A DNA stretch of 64,000 nt from Bathynomus jamesi (lineage: Eukaryota > Arthropoda > Malacostraca > Isopoda > Cirolanidae): positions 1-64,000 of the forward strand of contig JAJOZX010012022.1 in assembly GCA_023014485.1 (NCBI GenBank), read 5' to 3'. Below the pieces are notes generated by a model. The model was not told where the DNA came from. It did not search any database and saw nothing but the letters and a program-made list of their open reading frames with translations. A program made the translations under genes and the position numbers. Shown here in pieces: positions 42,476-52,932 of the stretch; position 1 is the stretch's first letter; each line of letters starts with the position of its first letter.

Positions 42476-44150
42476 TTATCTACATCTCCATGTCTCTTCA
42501 TTTTTTGCCCATTTTTTTGACCCAGTCTCCAGGAGAGCTAGACTCTGAGGTACCTCTCCCAATCTGATGGCAGTGATGATTCTGTAGCCATATGATTGGT
42601 CTGTGCTGAGGTCCTTGTCTATCTCCTGACTGAGATGGGGTAGAGGACCACCAACAGTGATCCTTGTGAAGTTTGGGTTGATCTCCAGCTCAGTGGCAGT
42701 GTCTAACATCTTCCCTAGGGGCCCAGATCACTTGTTGTTGCTCAATGTCTCGCTATCCAGTGCAGTCACCAGGTGTCTGAGACTCAGCTCCCCAGTGTGC
42801 AAGTCACAGACAATTCACACCAACTTCCTGCTAAGCTTGGCCTCCACATAATGCATTACTCCTCCCTCCCAACCAGTATTCACATTAGTACTGTCACTTC
42901 CTATGGCCAAAAGGGTCTGGTCTGCTCCTCTCTCTCTCAGCCAGTTCACCAGATGATCAGCAATGACCTCAACATGACTTCTCTCCTCTGCAGCTTCCTC
43001 TGGTACAAAATGCCACAAATATTCCCACCTGGTTCATTGCACACTGTGTAGTGTTCTTCCTTAATGAGGCCAGGAAACTGCCTGTCACTGCCCTCAGCTT
43101 CCATCATCACTTTGGTGTCATCTCTTTTCCCATCAAAGATGATACAGGTGATGCCATTTTCCTTAATCTCTTCATCAAACTTCTTGACCAGCTCCTTAGT
43201 CAGTCTCTCCTGAGCCCTCCTCACCTTGTTGTGGTCAATCACCAGTGCTGTGTCAAACTCTGTGATAAGACCAGCATCAATCCAGGCAGCAGTGGCAATT
43301 CTGCACTCTCTCTCAGCCCAGTGTGATGTCTCAAGCTAGCCAGAGCTATGTTGGTGATATCTTCAGTGTTGTATTTCTTCTTAGTCACAGCAAGGAAGAA
43401 GTTGTCACAGCCTCTGGTATGAAGTCTTCATCCTCCTCTCTCCTCCCTGCCTCCTCCAGTATATCTCCAGTCTCCTCAAACTCCATCTCCAGCAGCGACT
43501 CCTCCCTCATCTCCTCTTCTTTCTTGGCTGACTCTTCTGCCTTCCTCCTCCTCTTCTCCTTGGCCTTCCTTCTCTGCTCCTGTCTCCTGGTCTCAGGGTG
43601 ATCAGCTAGATCCATCTGGTGTGCCCCTACACTGCCCACCTTTTCTCTCTGACCTTTAATGAAGGCAAGCTCCTGCACTGGTATCTTCTGCTTGCTCCTG
43701 CAGCTGCAGTCAATGTGAACCTCACTGTTGCAGACAGGGTTGCACCCAAGCTCGCTGCAGCTCCTGATCACACAGTGACAGGTCAGGATGTCCACAATTT
43801 GTCCAGTTTCATCATGAACCTATTTTTGACCTCTAGCTTCAGATTGCCAATGGACACCTTCACTGCTCTCACTTCACTTTGCCCTGATCCTGACCTCAGT
43901 ATTGATTACAGGTCCTGTGAATAGAGCATTGGCCTTTCTCCACTGAGCCAGTAGCCCTGGAACAATGCTGCTGTTAATCAGGTCATTAACTGGGTAATTC
44001 CTCCTGTCTTCCTCACTCATCTCTCTCCTCAACAAACCACCTCAGCAGATCTCTGGCTGTGGGCAGCTCAGCAGGAGGAAGTTCCCTCTCAGTCCCCACT
44101 AAATGACTTAGGTGACAACTTGATTTGCTTCGGGTTCTGATTTCTTTCTG
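42476..44150 (-). pseudogene. Uncharacterised transposon-like protein, decayed
   Basis: About 540 codons in several frames without introns. An N-terminal part (44130-43830) gives ELPTARDLLRWFVEERDE and SIVPGLLAQWRKANALF. A Cys-rich segment follows (CNSEVHIDCSCRSKQKIPVQ near 43720-43670), then a Lys/Arg/Glu-rich coiled-coil-like linker (43620-43450). Last comes a catalytic-looking half (43242-42476) with IIFDGKRDDTKVM, HYTVCNEPGGN, AIGSDSTNVNTGWEGGV, IVCDLHTGELSLRHL and TRITVGGPLPHLS. The Asp in FDGKRD and in GSDST are positioned like an RNase H-type DDE domain. I know similar hypothetical proteins from invertebrate genomes but no named superfamily. At least four frame lesions. No terminal repeats found. 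Confidence 0.55.
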
Positions 44151-44586
44151 ACTTATCCTGTGAACTGTGAACAAAAGAAATGTCATTGAAATTTGGATAG
44201 GCCTACTGAGTATGATTACATAAAATTAAGTTAATTGAAATTCTTAATATCTTCCTATAAGCTTAGATAAAAGGTTGTGTTGTTATAGGTACAAGACTTA
44301 ATTATTCAAAGTAACGACAATTTCATATATCTATCATATCAACATATACAGAAAGTTTGGGTCACACATAACATTTTGAATAATTTGAATTACACAATAT
44401 TTATCAGGTCATCCCATAAGTAATGTTGTTTTTTACGATAGATTGTTTAAACTAGTCCTATTCGGTTTAAGCATAAATTTTCCAAAGGTTATATCTAAGA
44501 GGAGATCTATCGTGTTTTGCTACATACTTTACAGACCTTGACAGTGAAGCGTGTGTTTTGGCTTTATGTGAACCCCTCATAAACTG

Positions 44587-45600
44587 GTGGTATCAGAAGA
44601 GCATATCAGGAATATAATGCTTTACAAGTTCAAAAAAGGGAATAGTGCTACTGAAGCAACGCGAAACATTCAGGACATTTATGGCAACGATATTCTGCAT
44701 GTGAGGAAATGTCAAAGATGGTTTCAAAAGTTTAGGAATGGTGACTGCTGCTTGCAGATGCAGCACGCTCTGGATGCCCTACTGAATTTGATGATGACCT
44801 GCTGTTAGCCGCACTTGAAGAAGACTGTTCAACAACTGTCGAAGAATTGGCCCAGAAACTCAATTCATCCCCGTCCACCATCCATCGACATTTGCAACAA
44901 CTCGGGAAAGTGCCTAAGTTAGGAAATGGTGCCACATGAATTATCAGTCGACAATCTGGGGGTGCAGGTAAACATTAGCACAGCTCTTCATTCCTGTGAA
45001 CTCCAAGATCCTTTTTTGCATCGTTTAGTGACTGGTGATTAAAGTGATACTGTACAGAATGTTAAGCGCCGTCGACAGTGGGTTTGTGCCAGAGAACCAG
45101 CAACACCACAGCCAAAACCAAATCTTAACCTCAGAAGGTGGACATTGCTTAGTGTTTGGTGGGATAAAGGTGGTGTAATACACTTTGAAACCTTACACAC
45201 AACCAAACAATCACCACTCAAGTCTACTGTCACAACTGGATCGATTGAACACTGCACTAAAAGAAGAATACCTTCTTTGGTTAATCGGAAAGGAATCATG
45301 TTCCACCACGACAACACACATCCTCATACTGCTCAGATCACTTCTGCAAAAAGTGAGGAGCTTGGGTGGGAAAAACTTCCACATCCTCCAGACCTTGCGC
45401 CTTCAGATTATCATCTCTTCAGGAGTCTGCAAAACTATCTTAACAAGAAACAGTATACTTGTTTAGATGACCTGCACACCAGTCTTTGTACATTTTTTGC
45501 CTCAAAACTGCCTGAATTTTATAAACATGGCATTGAAAAGCTTGTAGGATGTTGGCAGTGTGTCATTGATTCCGATAGAAAATATATACTAGATGACAGT
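44587..45600 (+). pseudogene. mariner transposase, inactive
   Basis: HTH part MVSEEHIRNIMLYKFKKG and RKCQRWFQKFRNGD, then frameshifts. LLAALEEDCSTTVEELAQKL leads to LVTGD followed by a stop where the next residue should be Glu. The catalytic part (45145-45600) has FHHDNTHPHTAQ and PDLAPSDYHLF. The spacing between the last two Asp is 31 instead of 34 because the YSP tripeptide is missing (in-frame deletion). The C-terminus LPEFYKHGIEKLVGCWQ is standard for mariner. Confidence 0.9.
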
Positions 45601-45822
45601 GGCGGCTCATTGGTAGGCACTGCGGAACTGCAGCACCCCTAAATTTTTTATTTACAATTGAAATAATCAAGAACAATATAAGGATGAGCTCAGTGAATAA
45701 CTTTTTCAATAACTTTTGAAACTTTTATTCATTGCTCAATGCTCATCCTTTTATTTCAGTAATTATTTCAACCCATTCTTAAAGACAGCATCCCTAGAAT
45801 TTTTAGTCACGAGCTGCCACTG
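45597..45822. mobile_element. hAT MITE (CAGTGGCGGCTC type)
   Basis: 226 bp; ends CAGTGGCGGCTCATTGGTAG and, inverted, CAGTGGCAGCTCGTGACTA. Target duplication CTAGATGA/CTAGATTA (45589-45596, 45823-45830). Inner inverted repeat of GATGAGCAT/ATGCTCATC (about 45683 and 45738). Inserted at the end of the mariner coding region. Confidence 0.9.
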
Positions 45823-46182
45823 CTAGATTAAAAAGTTTCAGTTGTTTTTTTTTGGTCCTTCAAATTCCGATCTAAAAAACAACATTACTTATAGGATGAC
45901 CTGATACATTACGAAGTAATCAAAATTGTCAAAAAGGAGGGAAAACACGCATTCACAATCAAAACTCCAGCATTTGTGATTATGTGAAACTTAGAAACCA
46001 TACTGCACACCAAAAATAACCAAAGTTGACCACATATCAATGGCACATTGATATATGATGCTGCAGTTATATTTAAAACCTTTATGGTCAAATATAAGTA
46101 GGTAAATGGCTTTTTAAAACAACACAAGATATTTCTAAGCTTGCTAGATATGACATCATTTGAGCATTAGTAGTTTTTGAAT

Positions 46183-46302
46183 TTGATAATAAAAACCCAC
46201 TCTAATAGACAGAGTTTATTTCCACAATAGTTTCAATGCCCACTGGCATCCTCTTCGGGTGGATACAGAAAAAACTGTCTATTAGAGTGGGTTTTTATCA
46301 TC
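46183..46302. repeat. Hairpin of a second Penelope-like family
   Basis: Arms TAAAAACCCACTCTAATAGA (46188) and its complement (46279-46299). On the minus strand the loop contains CCGAAGAGGATGCC, AGT, GGGCATTGAAAC. This resembles the hammerhead core CUGANGAG...CGAAAC with the U of CUGA and the stem-II closing C mutated. Probably the end of a Penelope-like element; inactive. Confidence 0.4.
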
Positions 46303-46399
46303 ATATTGTGACTTTCACATAGAAAAAAGTGAAGTTTTTTTGCAATTAGTTTTTGAATTGTTGACTTTACAAAAATTGACACACCCTAATGCCTTCACA

Positions 46400-46870
46400 C
46401 CTTAGTTACAAAGAGAGATTGGAGCACCTAAACATGTTTTCCCTAAAGCAAAGAAGGTTACGAGGTGATATGATAGAAGTATATAAAATAATAAATGAGT
46501 TAGATAATATACATTTCCACTCTTCTTACAAAGGATCACAAGGATAGAAAAGAGGCCATAGCCTTAACCCCTTAATGACGGGAAGCCATTATATTGGCAG
46601 GAGGCTTTCAGTGCTCATAATGACAGGCATGCCACCCGTCATTAAGGGGTTAAGCTTCTTCAGCAAAGATGTAAATCACAGTTAGTACAACAGTTTTTCA
46701 AATAGAATAGTAAAATTCTGGAATAGCTTAGATGCAGAAGTTGCGATTCCCATACTTTGGAGACTTTTAAGAATAAACTAGATAAATTAATGACAAAGAG
46801 GTATTTGGTAATGACATTTTGCTGGAACTGGTAATGGTGTGGAGAAGAGGTTTGTGAACCCTTCCCATAT
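46400..46870 (+). pseudogene. Non-LTR retrotransposon, C-terminal fragment
   Basis: Translates as SYKERLEHLNMFSLKQRRLR, GDMIEVYKIINELD, then after an inserted MITE FSKDVNHS and SNRIVKFWNSLDAEV. This is the conserved C-terminal tail after the reverse transcriptase of CR1/Jockey-type LINEs. Frame lost in places; no 5' part nearby. Confidence 0.8.
46568..46649. mobile_element. 82-bp piggyBac-like MITE
   Basis: Flanked by TTAA (46564-46567, 46650-46653). Terminal inverted repeat CCCCTTAATGACGGG of 15 bp. Interrupts the LINE fragment. TTAA target and CC start are the piggyBac signature; no coding capacity. Confidence 0.85.
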
Positions 46871-46889
46871 ATATATATAGTTTATTTTT

Positions 46890-47095
46890 TATTTGGGTAA
46901 ATCTCATCACCCACACAGTGTGATGGGATGTGGGGAGGCAGTATCTTGGGTTAGGGGATACTCTCCGTCTTTATACCCCCCCCATTTAGAGATTTTCTCT
47001 GCTGAGCAGTGCCCCCCATAGCACTGTGATGTATGAAAGACTAGTCATGTTCACTTGCCTCATAGACACCTTTAAATGGGAGACCTTAAGAACAA
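46890..47095 (+). repeat. Dispersed repeat Y, copy 1
   Basis: Shares GGCAGTATCTTGGGTTAGGG, the CCCATTTAGAGA block and the TTTAAATGGGAGACC end with the inverted copy at 55480-55640. Unclassified. Confidence 0.65.
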
Positions 47096-47097
47096 GA

Positions 47098-47450
47098 AAT
47101 TTTTATAGTGGGCACACTAGGGGCCACTTCGGCCTATTGAGGTGGCTCCACTATGTAAAAACTGCCTGTACATTGCCAACAACCAATGGATGTACATTCA
47201 AATACTCTATACAGTCTTTACAGTCCTACCTACTCCTTTTATCTTAATGATGTCTACAATTAGTACAGTAGTGGTATTGATGAATGATCCACAAGATCCA
47301 GTTTTGAAGTTAATGTACAGCTGTATGACAATCTGCAGAGATCAATTGGATCTTAATTTTGCATGCAACTGTATTTATAGTTTGTTTATATTAACAGTAG
47401 AGCCACCCAGATGGGCTGAAGGGCCCCTAGTGTGACCACTATAAAATTTG
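47098..47450. mobile_element. MITE with about 50-bp TIRs (family GGCCCATCGAGG)
   Basis: Ends AATTTTTATAGTGGGCACAC and, inverted, AAATTTTATAGTGGTCACAC, continuing through TAGGGGCC...GGTGGCTC. 353 bp without gene. A related, right-truncated copy lies at 51638-51935. Confidence 0.8.
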
Positions 47451-47702
47451 GTATTATTCTACTATTACACCCATCTAACGTCCAGCAATTATTATATGTT
47501 CATTAAGTAGATTTTTTAATTCTAAGACACTTTCCTTCTATAGCATTTCCGTTGCAAATGCTTCGTTTTCAAGATATAAACATTTTTTTGGTGTGTATCT
47601 AGTGTGTTCGTACGTTCGTTTGTGTATTCGTTTGTGTTGACGTCACATGTCTACCCAATCAGAGCGCTCCATCCATTTCAAATTTGAATGTTTGCTACAG
47701 GA

Positions 47703-47949
47703 ATGGCTTCATGTGACATGTGCTCGTTCGATTATTACCGCTGTATAGTCGCTTTCTATGAAAATTTAGAAAAAAGTGTTGAGTTTCTGCGTGCTCACAG
47801 TGTTCTACCAACAGTAGTGAAGTGTCCACATTGTAAAATGGAGTGCACATATCGTCAAGACCAGAAACTATGGCATTGTAGAAAAAGTTACGTTGTGCTT
47901 AAAACGAAGAAAAGACGGTACTGTGATTATTCTGTCTTAGATTTTAAAG
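47703..47949 (+). pseudogene. Merlin transposase N-terminal zinc-ribbon exon
   Basis: Opens MASCDMCSFDYYRC, continues SVLPTVVKCPHCKMECTYRQ and LWHCRKSYVVLKTKKRRYCD, a Cys4-type zinc ribbon as in the IS1595/Merlin N-terminus. It ends at a donor-like AAAG|GTAATTCC. Related codons for the next segment (GTWVEKSHLKLAKL, NWRSFCFDVCEHWL) are found only at 53140-53310, so the gene is split or scrambled across the region. Confidence 0.7.
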
Positions 47950-48044
47950 GTAATTCCTGTTTTTCTTTTAGGTTAGGATAGGTTAGGTTTAGTTAAGTTA
48001 GGATAGGTTGTTAGGATAGGTTAGGTTGGGTCAGGTCAATTTTG

Positions 48045-48258
48045 AAGGTGAAATTTGTTTTTCCTATGGTTTTTGATGTATTTTGAACGAATCTGACCTT
48101 CAAAACTGTCGGAAATGACTCGTTTTCTGTGATTTCCCCCACATTGCTGGCTGGAGGGGGGGGGGGATATCTCAAAAACGAGTCATTTCCGACGGTTTTG
48201 AAGGTCAAATTCGTTCAAAACACATCAAAAACCATAGAAAAAACATAAATTTCACCTC
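48045..48258. repeat. Hairpin A downstream of TTAGG-like DNA
   Basis: Arms of about 90 bp (AGGTGAAATTTGTTTTTCCT and its complement ending at 48258) around a GC-rich loop with a G10 run. The preceding DNA (47970-48030) is made of TTAGGATAGGTTAGG units. The same order, Merlin exon, TTAGG-like array, hairpin, recurs at 51022-51594. Confidence 0.8.
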
Positions 48259-48290
48259 GAAAGGGAGACGGGTGTAATACTGTACATTTA

Positions 48291-50600
48291 CCTAAAATTT
48301 TTACCATGTTATCATGAGTTTTAAATTAAATCAAATTAGGCCTAATCGCGCCCGACGGTTCAGATGTTTAATGAAATCACTCGAGCTCGACATGTAATGT
48401 AATATATCGACTATGTACATTTCATTTTCATTTGAAAAACATGAAGCCACTGCGGCCTATCGAGGTTATAATTAAAATTATGAGCTATATTTTATAATAA
48501 AATCTTATTTTTCAAAACGCCAATCTCGTCAGCTAATTAATTAATTAACAACTATTTAACTTAAGCTAAGAATATACACTATTACAGTCTACAAATATCT
48601 CTCATTCATGAAAGCATCCAAATTTTTCTTAAAACTAAGGAGCTAGTATATATATACTATCACATGTGGAACGTAAGTTTAAACTAATGGAGGGTGACAA
48701 CTGTCTAGGGAGTGAGGCAATGTGCATTTTTCAAAAATTTATTCGTCGATTTAAGCGTGAATGATGTACATAAGATTAATACAGCACGTCGACAGAGAAA
48801 ATATTCTTATTTGAATTAAGGTTAAGGAAATTTCTTTCTCTGGAGTCAAAGTTAACTCCCCGTCATGGATCAAAATTTCTGAAAAATGCACTTACATCAG
48901 TTCCCCTTGTCATCCTACAAACGAAGTTTTAACGAAAATTAAGGCGAAAATATCCTTTCCAAAGCGTGTTAGCACGAAACTGAAATATTATGTGCGAAAA
49001 ATTTTCGTGTTGCCTTGTGGGAGATAATTTGGAAATCAACAATTTTGTCCAAAATTTACACGCCGTACGAAATTTTGAACATTTTGAAATCTGAGTAGAC
49101 TTGTCCACAGTGTGATAATATATAGTATACACAGTACTGGGCTTCCAGCATTTTCAGCCTGCGCAGAACTCTGAGTCATTATAGAGTCGGCGAGCAGTGA
49201 CTTTTTTTTCATCTCAGAGTGCGTCATCAAACAGTCTTAGCTGGTATTTTTCACTAATATTTTTCATTTATTATATAATAATTTTTAGTCATAAAAAACT
49301 AATTTGATTTACAGGTCCAGCCTATTTCATTTAAACACATTAACCGAGTCATAATTATTTAATTATTATTACTAGTACAGTTCCCGTCGCTTCGCTGACG
49401 GTTAGACAGGCTAAACTACAGAAAAGAACGCAGCCGTGAAAATTTTGAGCTTCACGTTGTGTCAACATTTCTGAATCTGGTATCTCCCAAAACCTCCTCA
49501 CCTCCATTCATGCAACTTGGGGGCTAACCCCCTCCCCCATTACCCCCACCCTCCCCATTACCCCACCCATCCCATTACCCCACCCCCACCCTTCCCCCAT
49601 TACTGCCCGGGATAAATTTCACAAACAGACAAACAGACAGGCTAAACTACAGAAAGAACACAGTCATGAAAATCTTGAGCTTCACATTGCCGCCCGTAGT
49701 ACAATTCTGAATTTTTTTCTCACATTTTTTCTCACAATTCTGAAAGTGTGACGGACGGACGGACGGACAGCTCTCTTATTATAGTATAGCTAGTTATATA
49801 TTGCTAAAACCATTATTACATTACATTACATTGAATTGAAGAACTGAATTTATTTGGAAAAACATGAAGCCACTAGGGCCCATCGAGGTTATCCAAATCA
49901 TGAGTTATATTTTATAATAACAAAATCTTGCAAAACGTCACTCTCAAGTCAAATAATTAACATGCAACTATTACTACTACAAAATAGTCTGCATAACTAA
50001 GCTAAAAATATAGACTATTTATAATCTATTTACTATTTAAAATCTTGCAAAATGTCAAACTGAAGTCAGCTAATTACCATACAACTATTTACTACTACTA
50101 CTCTTATAATTATTATAAATATTAAATAATAATGATATTTTGGTTTGCCAAAATAAGTAAGAGGTAAAGAGAAATTCATAACTGGTATCTCAGCCTTGAC
50201 GTCAACTTGGGTATTACAGAAATTAGGGGATAAATGGAAGAATAACTAGGTATTGAAAAGGTTTTTTTTTTTTTTAGTAGAGGATGCTAGACTGGCTGGG
50301 AGTAAGCGAAAAAATGCGTTATTTGCAGGACTATATACTAAGCTATGTACAAATGCACAGAGCAGAGCCTTAGGAATAAGGAAGAAAGATGAACTAAATT
50401 TTATAGTTAGGGCTGAGGATTAAAGGGGCTCTCATATGATCAGTATTTGTCATTTTTATCAGTATTACGCTCTCACGATCAATATCGATATTGTCATTAT
50501 TTCCATCAGCATTCAGTTGTAGCTGCGAAGTAGAAGGTGATAGTGTGAAATGGACAATAAAGAAAAAGAGATACTGAAGAAATACTGTCAAACTAGCTTC
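48291..50600. other. Non-coding stretch with dispersed repeats
   Basis: Two copies of an ACATGAAGCCACT/GGCC repeat (48430-48600 and 49850-50090; a third at 55775-55895). An unclassified repeat at 49375-49795 starts ACAGTTCCCGTCGCTTCGCT, has C-rich CCCATTACCCC runs and ends with a GGAC tetramer run and ATTATAGTATAGCTAGT, flanked by CTAGT on both sides. No coding sequence. Confidence 0.5.
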
Positions 50601-51021
50601 ACACGTTCAGTATTACATAAGAAATTTTGGTTAATATTCGTTTTAATGCTTTGTTCGTTTTCGATAGAAGGAGACATTCGTATTCAGGACACCTTGAAAC
50701 CTCAGGGAAACTGATAAAAATCAAGGAAATGTAATAATTATTTTTTATGAAAAAAAAAAAAATTTAGATGTAAAAAGCAGCCATTATAGGCCATTGACCG
50801 AGTATTTAGCTCTTAACGCTGTTAAAATTTTAACGAACGTCGCCCCCTCCAGTTTTATGGGGAGACATCTCGTGGCAAAATTAGGAAACATAGGTCAAAA
50901 CAACCAATTACATCTCGTTTTGGTTTCACGTGACCTTATCCGACCAATCAGAGACGTACATTTTGAATCTCTCATAATACATACTCATTCAAGAATGCTT
51001 TAGTCTGGTTTTCATTATGGT

Positions 51022-51342
51022 TTGCGGAGGTTGCGATTGCCTGGGTTTTTTGGTACCTTGGAAACGCAGTTCCAAAAAACTACTGTTGTTTGCGGTTCCT
51101 CAGAGAGACGCAACAACTCTTGTTCGCATCTGATCCAGCAACATATTAGGCCTGGGACTACAATCTATTCCGACGAGTGGCGTGCGTATTCTCAACTTGG
51201 AAATCTAGGCTACATTCACCGGACAGTCAACCATTCACAGCGGTTCGTGGAAGACACCGTTCACATTCAAAATATTGAGTGTTGTTGGAAAGACGTGAAG
51301 AGCTGGATATTACGGTCTGGCAACAAAACCCAATCAGTTTAG
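51022..51342 (+). pseudogene. Merlin (ISXO2-like) catalytic fragment
   Basis: Frame containing HIRPGTTIYSDEWRAYSQLG (second catalytic Asp in YSDEWRAY), TVNHSQRFV and VHIQNIECCWKDVKSW (catalytic Glu in NIE). This is the second half of the DDE domain of ISXO2/IS1595-type transposases. The first catalytic Asp (EIDES) region is lost. The residues before HIRPG are frameshifted. Confidence 0.8.
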
Positions 51343-51397
51343 GTTAGGTTAGGTCTGTTTAGGTTAGGTTAGGTCTGTTTAGGTTAGGTTAGGTCTG
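51338..51397 (+). repeat. Three 20-bp TTAGG-rich tandem units
   Basis: The unit TTTAGGTTAGGTTAGGTCTG is repeated exactly three times. It contains two to three arthropod-telomere-like pentamers per unit and leads straight into the hairpin at 51395. Confidence 0.92.
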
Positions 51398-51594
51398 AAC
51401 CAAAACACACATTTTTCTGGTGTTTTTTTGGTGTGATTTGCTCAAATCTGAACTTCGTTTCTTTGGGAAATGAGCTGTTTTTGAGAAATTTTCCATTTAA
51501 AATTTCTCAAAAATGGCTTATTTCCCCAAGAAACGAAGTTCAGATTTGAACAAATCACACCACAAAACACCAGGAAAATGTGTTTTGGTTCAGA
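51395..51594. repeat. Hairpin B
   Basis: Arms of about 95 bp: CTGAACCAAAACACACATTT on the left and AAATGTGTTTTGGTTCAG on the right, centre at about 51490 with a short AT-rich loop. Nearly perfect, with small indels in a T run. Confidence 0.88.
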
Positions 51595-52200
51595 AAGGAG
51601 GAAAAGCACTAAAACGAATAATTACCGAAATTTTTATAGTGGGCACACTAGGGGCCACTTCGGCCCATCGAGGTGGCTCCACTATGTAAAAACTGCCTGT
51701 ACATTGGCAACAACCAATTTTTACAAAACTAATTAATTATCAATTTAAAACTAAAGATAGAATCTCTGGATCCAGACGATCAAAGTCATAATAGGCTACT
51801 ATCCACAAATATGTTACACTCTATATCTATTTATAACTGACATGCAAATATATCAGATCCAAAGAATCCAGTCAATTTCATTATGGTACCCATCAATACC
51901 AGTACCTTGCCAACCAAAAATAAGTGTAAATTTATAGTATTACACCCGTCTCCCTTTGGAGGTGAAATTTAGGTTAATATTCGTTTTAATGCTTTTTTCG
52001 TTTTCGATAGAAGGAGATATTCTATGACAATTTAACATAAATTCGTATTCAGGACACCTTGAAACCTCAGGGAAACTGATAAAAATTAAGGAAATGTAAT
52101 AATTATTTTTTATGGAAAAAAAAAAAAATTTAGACATAAAAAGTAGCTATTATAGGCTATTGACCGAGTGTTTAGCTCTTAATGCTGTAAAAATTTAATG

Positions 52201-52932
52201 GTACTTGTGGGTTATCTGTCGCCGCTTTTTAATATACCTATTGGTTATCTGTTTTTACTTGTGGGTCATTTATTTTAGGTTAGGTTAGAAGGAATAGTGG
52301 TTGAGATCGATGAGAGCCTGTTCACGAGGCGTAAAAACAATGCCGGATGCATTTTACCACAACAATGGATGTTTGGAGGAATTTGCCATGAAACAAACGA
52401 CTGCTTCATCGTTCAAGTTCCCAACCGCTCTGCTGCAACTCTCTTGGCTGCCATTGTGGAAAACATCGCCGAAGGTTCCATTATCTACTCCGACAGCTGG
52501 CGAGGATATAAGACCATCGACCTCCAGGAGGCTGGCTTCCAACATTTCAAGGTTAATCATCGATACAATTTCGTTGATGCAGATACCTGAGTCCACACTC
52601 AAAATATCGAATGCTTGTGGGGATCAGCAAAGTGGAGGAACAAGCATCACCGAGGAACGGCCCGACACCATCTTAAGACCTACCTGGCCGAGTTCATGTG
52701 GAGGAGCAAGCTACCCGCTAGTGTCGACCCATTCAACAGCATCCTGGAGGCCATCGCCGCGTTCATGCCACCCGAATAATATGATTGATGTTTGTTATTT
52801 TGAGAAATAAAAATAATTTAAGAAAAAAGTAGTATATTTTTGTAAAAATGGCAACATGATAACACACATCTGTATTTGTGAAAAAGTTGGAAAATTAAAT
52901 TAAAAAGTGGCGACAGATAACCCACAAGTACC
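52201..52932 (+). mobile_element. Compact Merlin element with 8-bp TSD
   Basis: 732 bp. Inverted ends GGTACTTGTGGGTTATCTGT and ACAGATAACCCACAAGTACC, continuing CGCC(G/A)CTTTTTAAT. Target duplication AATTTAAT/AATTTAAC (52193-52200, 52933-52940). It codes for the catalytic domain only. Its insertion site is inside sequence also present uninterrupted in element B, which confirms both borders. Confidence 0.92.
52297..52779 (+). pseudogene. Merlin (ISXO2-like) DDE domain, single stop
   Basis: Opens VVEIDESLFTRRKN (first Asp), then IIYSDSWRGYKTIDL (second Asp) and FKVNHRYNFVDADT. A TGA at 52588 stands where the family has Gly, and [15 protein letters not shown] (Glu) and [17 protein letters not shown] follow in the same frame to the stop at 52779. 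All three catalytic residues are intact. A splice-acceptor-like CATTTATTTTAG lies just upstream (52278). The zinc-ribbon N-terminus is absent, so the copy is non-autonomous. Confidence 0.9.

Larger units (their letters stand above)
44404..45904 (+). mobile_element. mariner element with nested hAT MITE
   Basis: TA flanks at 44402-44403 and 45905-45906. Inverted repeats TCAGGTCATCCCATAAGTAA and, inverted, TCAGGTCATCCTATAAGTAA, continuing through TGTTGTTTTTTA (32 bp, one mismatch). It contains a transposase on the plus strand and a 226-bp MITE in its 3' region. Confidence 0.92.
47452..48290 (+). mobile_element. Merlin-like element A (5' half)
   Basis: Starts ATTACACCCATCTAACGTCC and ends GGAGACGGGTGTAATA. 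The first 290 bp form an inverted repeat with 53455-53740. It encodes the N-terminal zinc ribbon of an ISXO2/Merlin transposase, then TTAGG-rich DNA and a 215-bp hairpin. The catalytic half is absent. Confidence 0.65.
50604..51620 (+). mobile_element. Merlin-like element B
   Basis: Starts with AGTATTACATAAG and a GGTTAATATTCGTTTTAATG leader shared with 51960-52190, then the catalytic half of a Merlin transposase, a TTAGG-rich tandem array and a 200-bp hairpin. The N-terminal half is missing. The end near 51620 is not sharply defined because a MITE follows. Confidence 0.55.

Noticed and set aside
49375..49795. Helitron
   Set aside because: The CTAGT flanks and GGAC-rich end are suggestive, but no TC start, CTRR end with hairpin or Rep/helicase sequence is visible; left unclassified.
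51338..51397. Telomere or interstitial telomeric array
   Set aside because: The exact unit is 20 bp with a TCTG spacer and only three copies; TTAGG resemblance alone does not make it telomeric.
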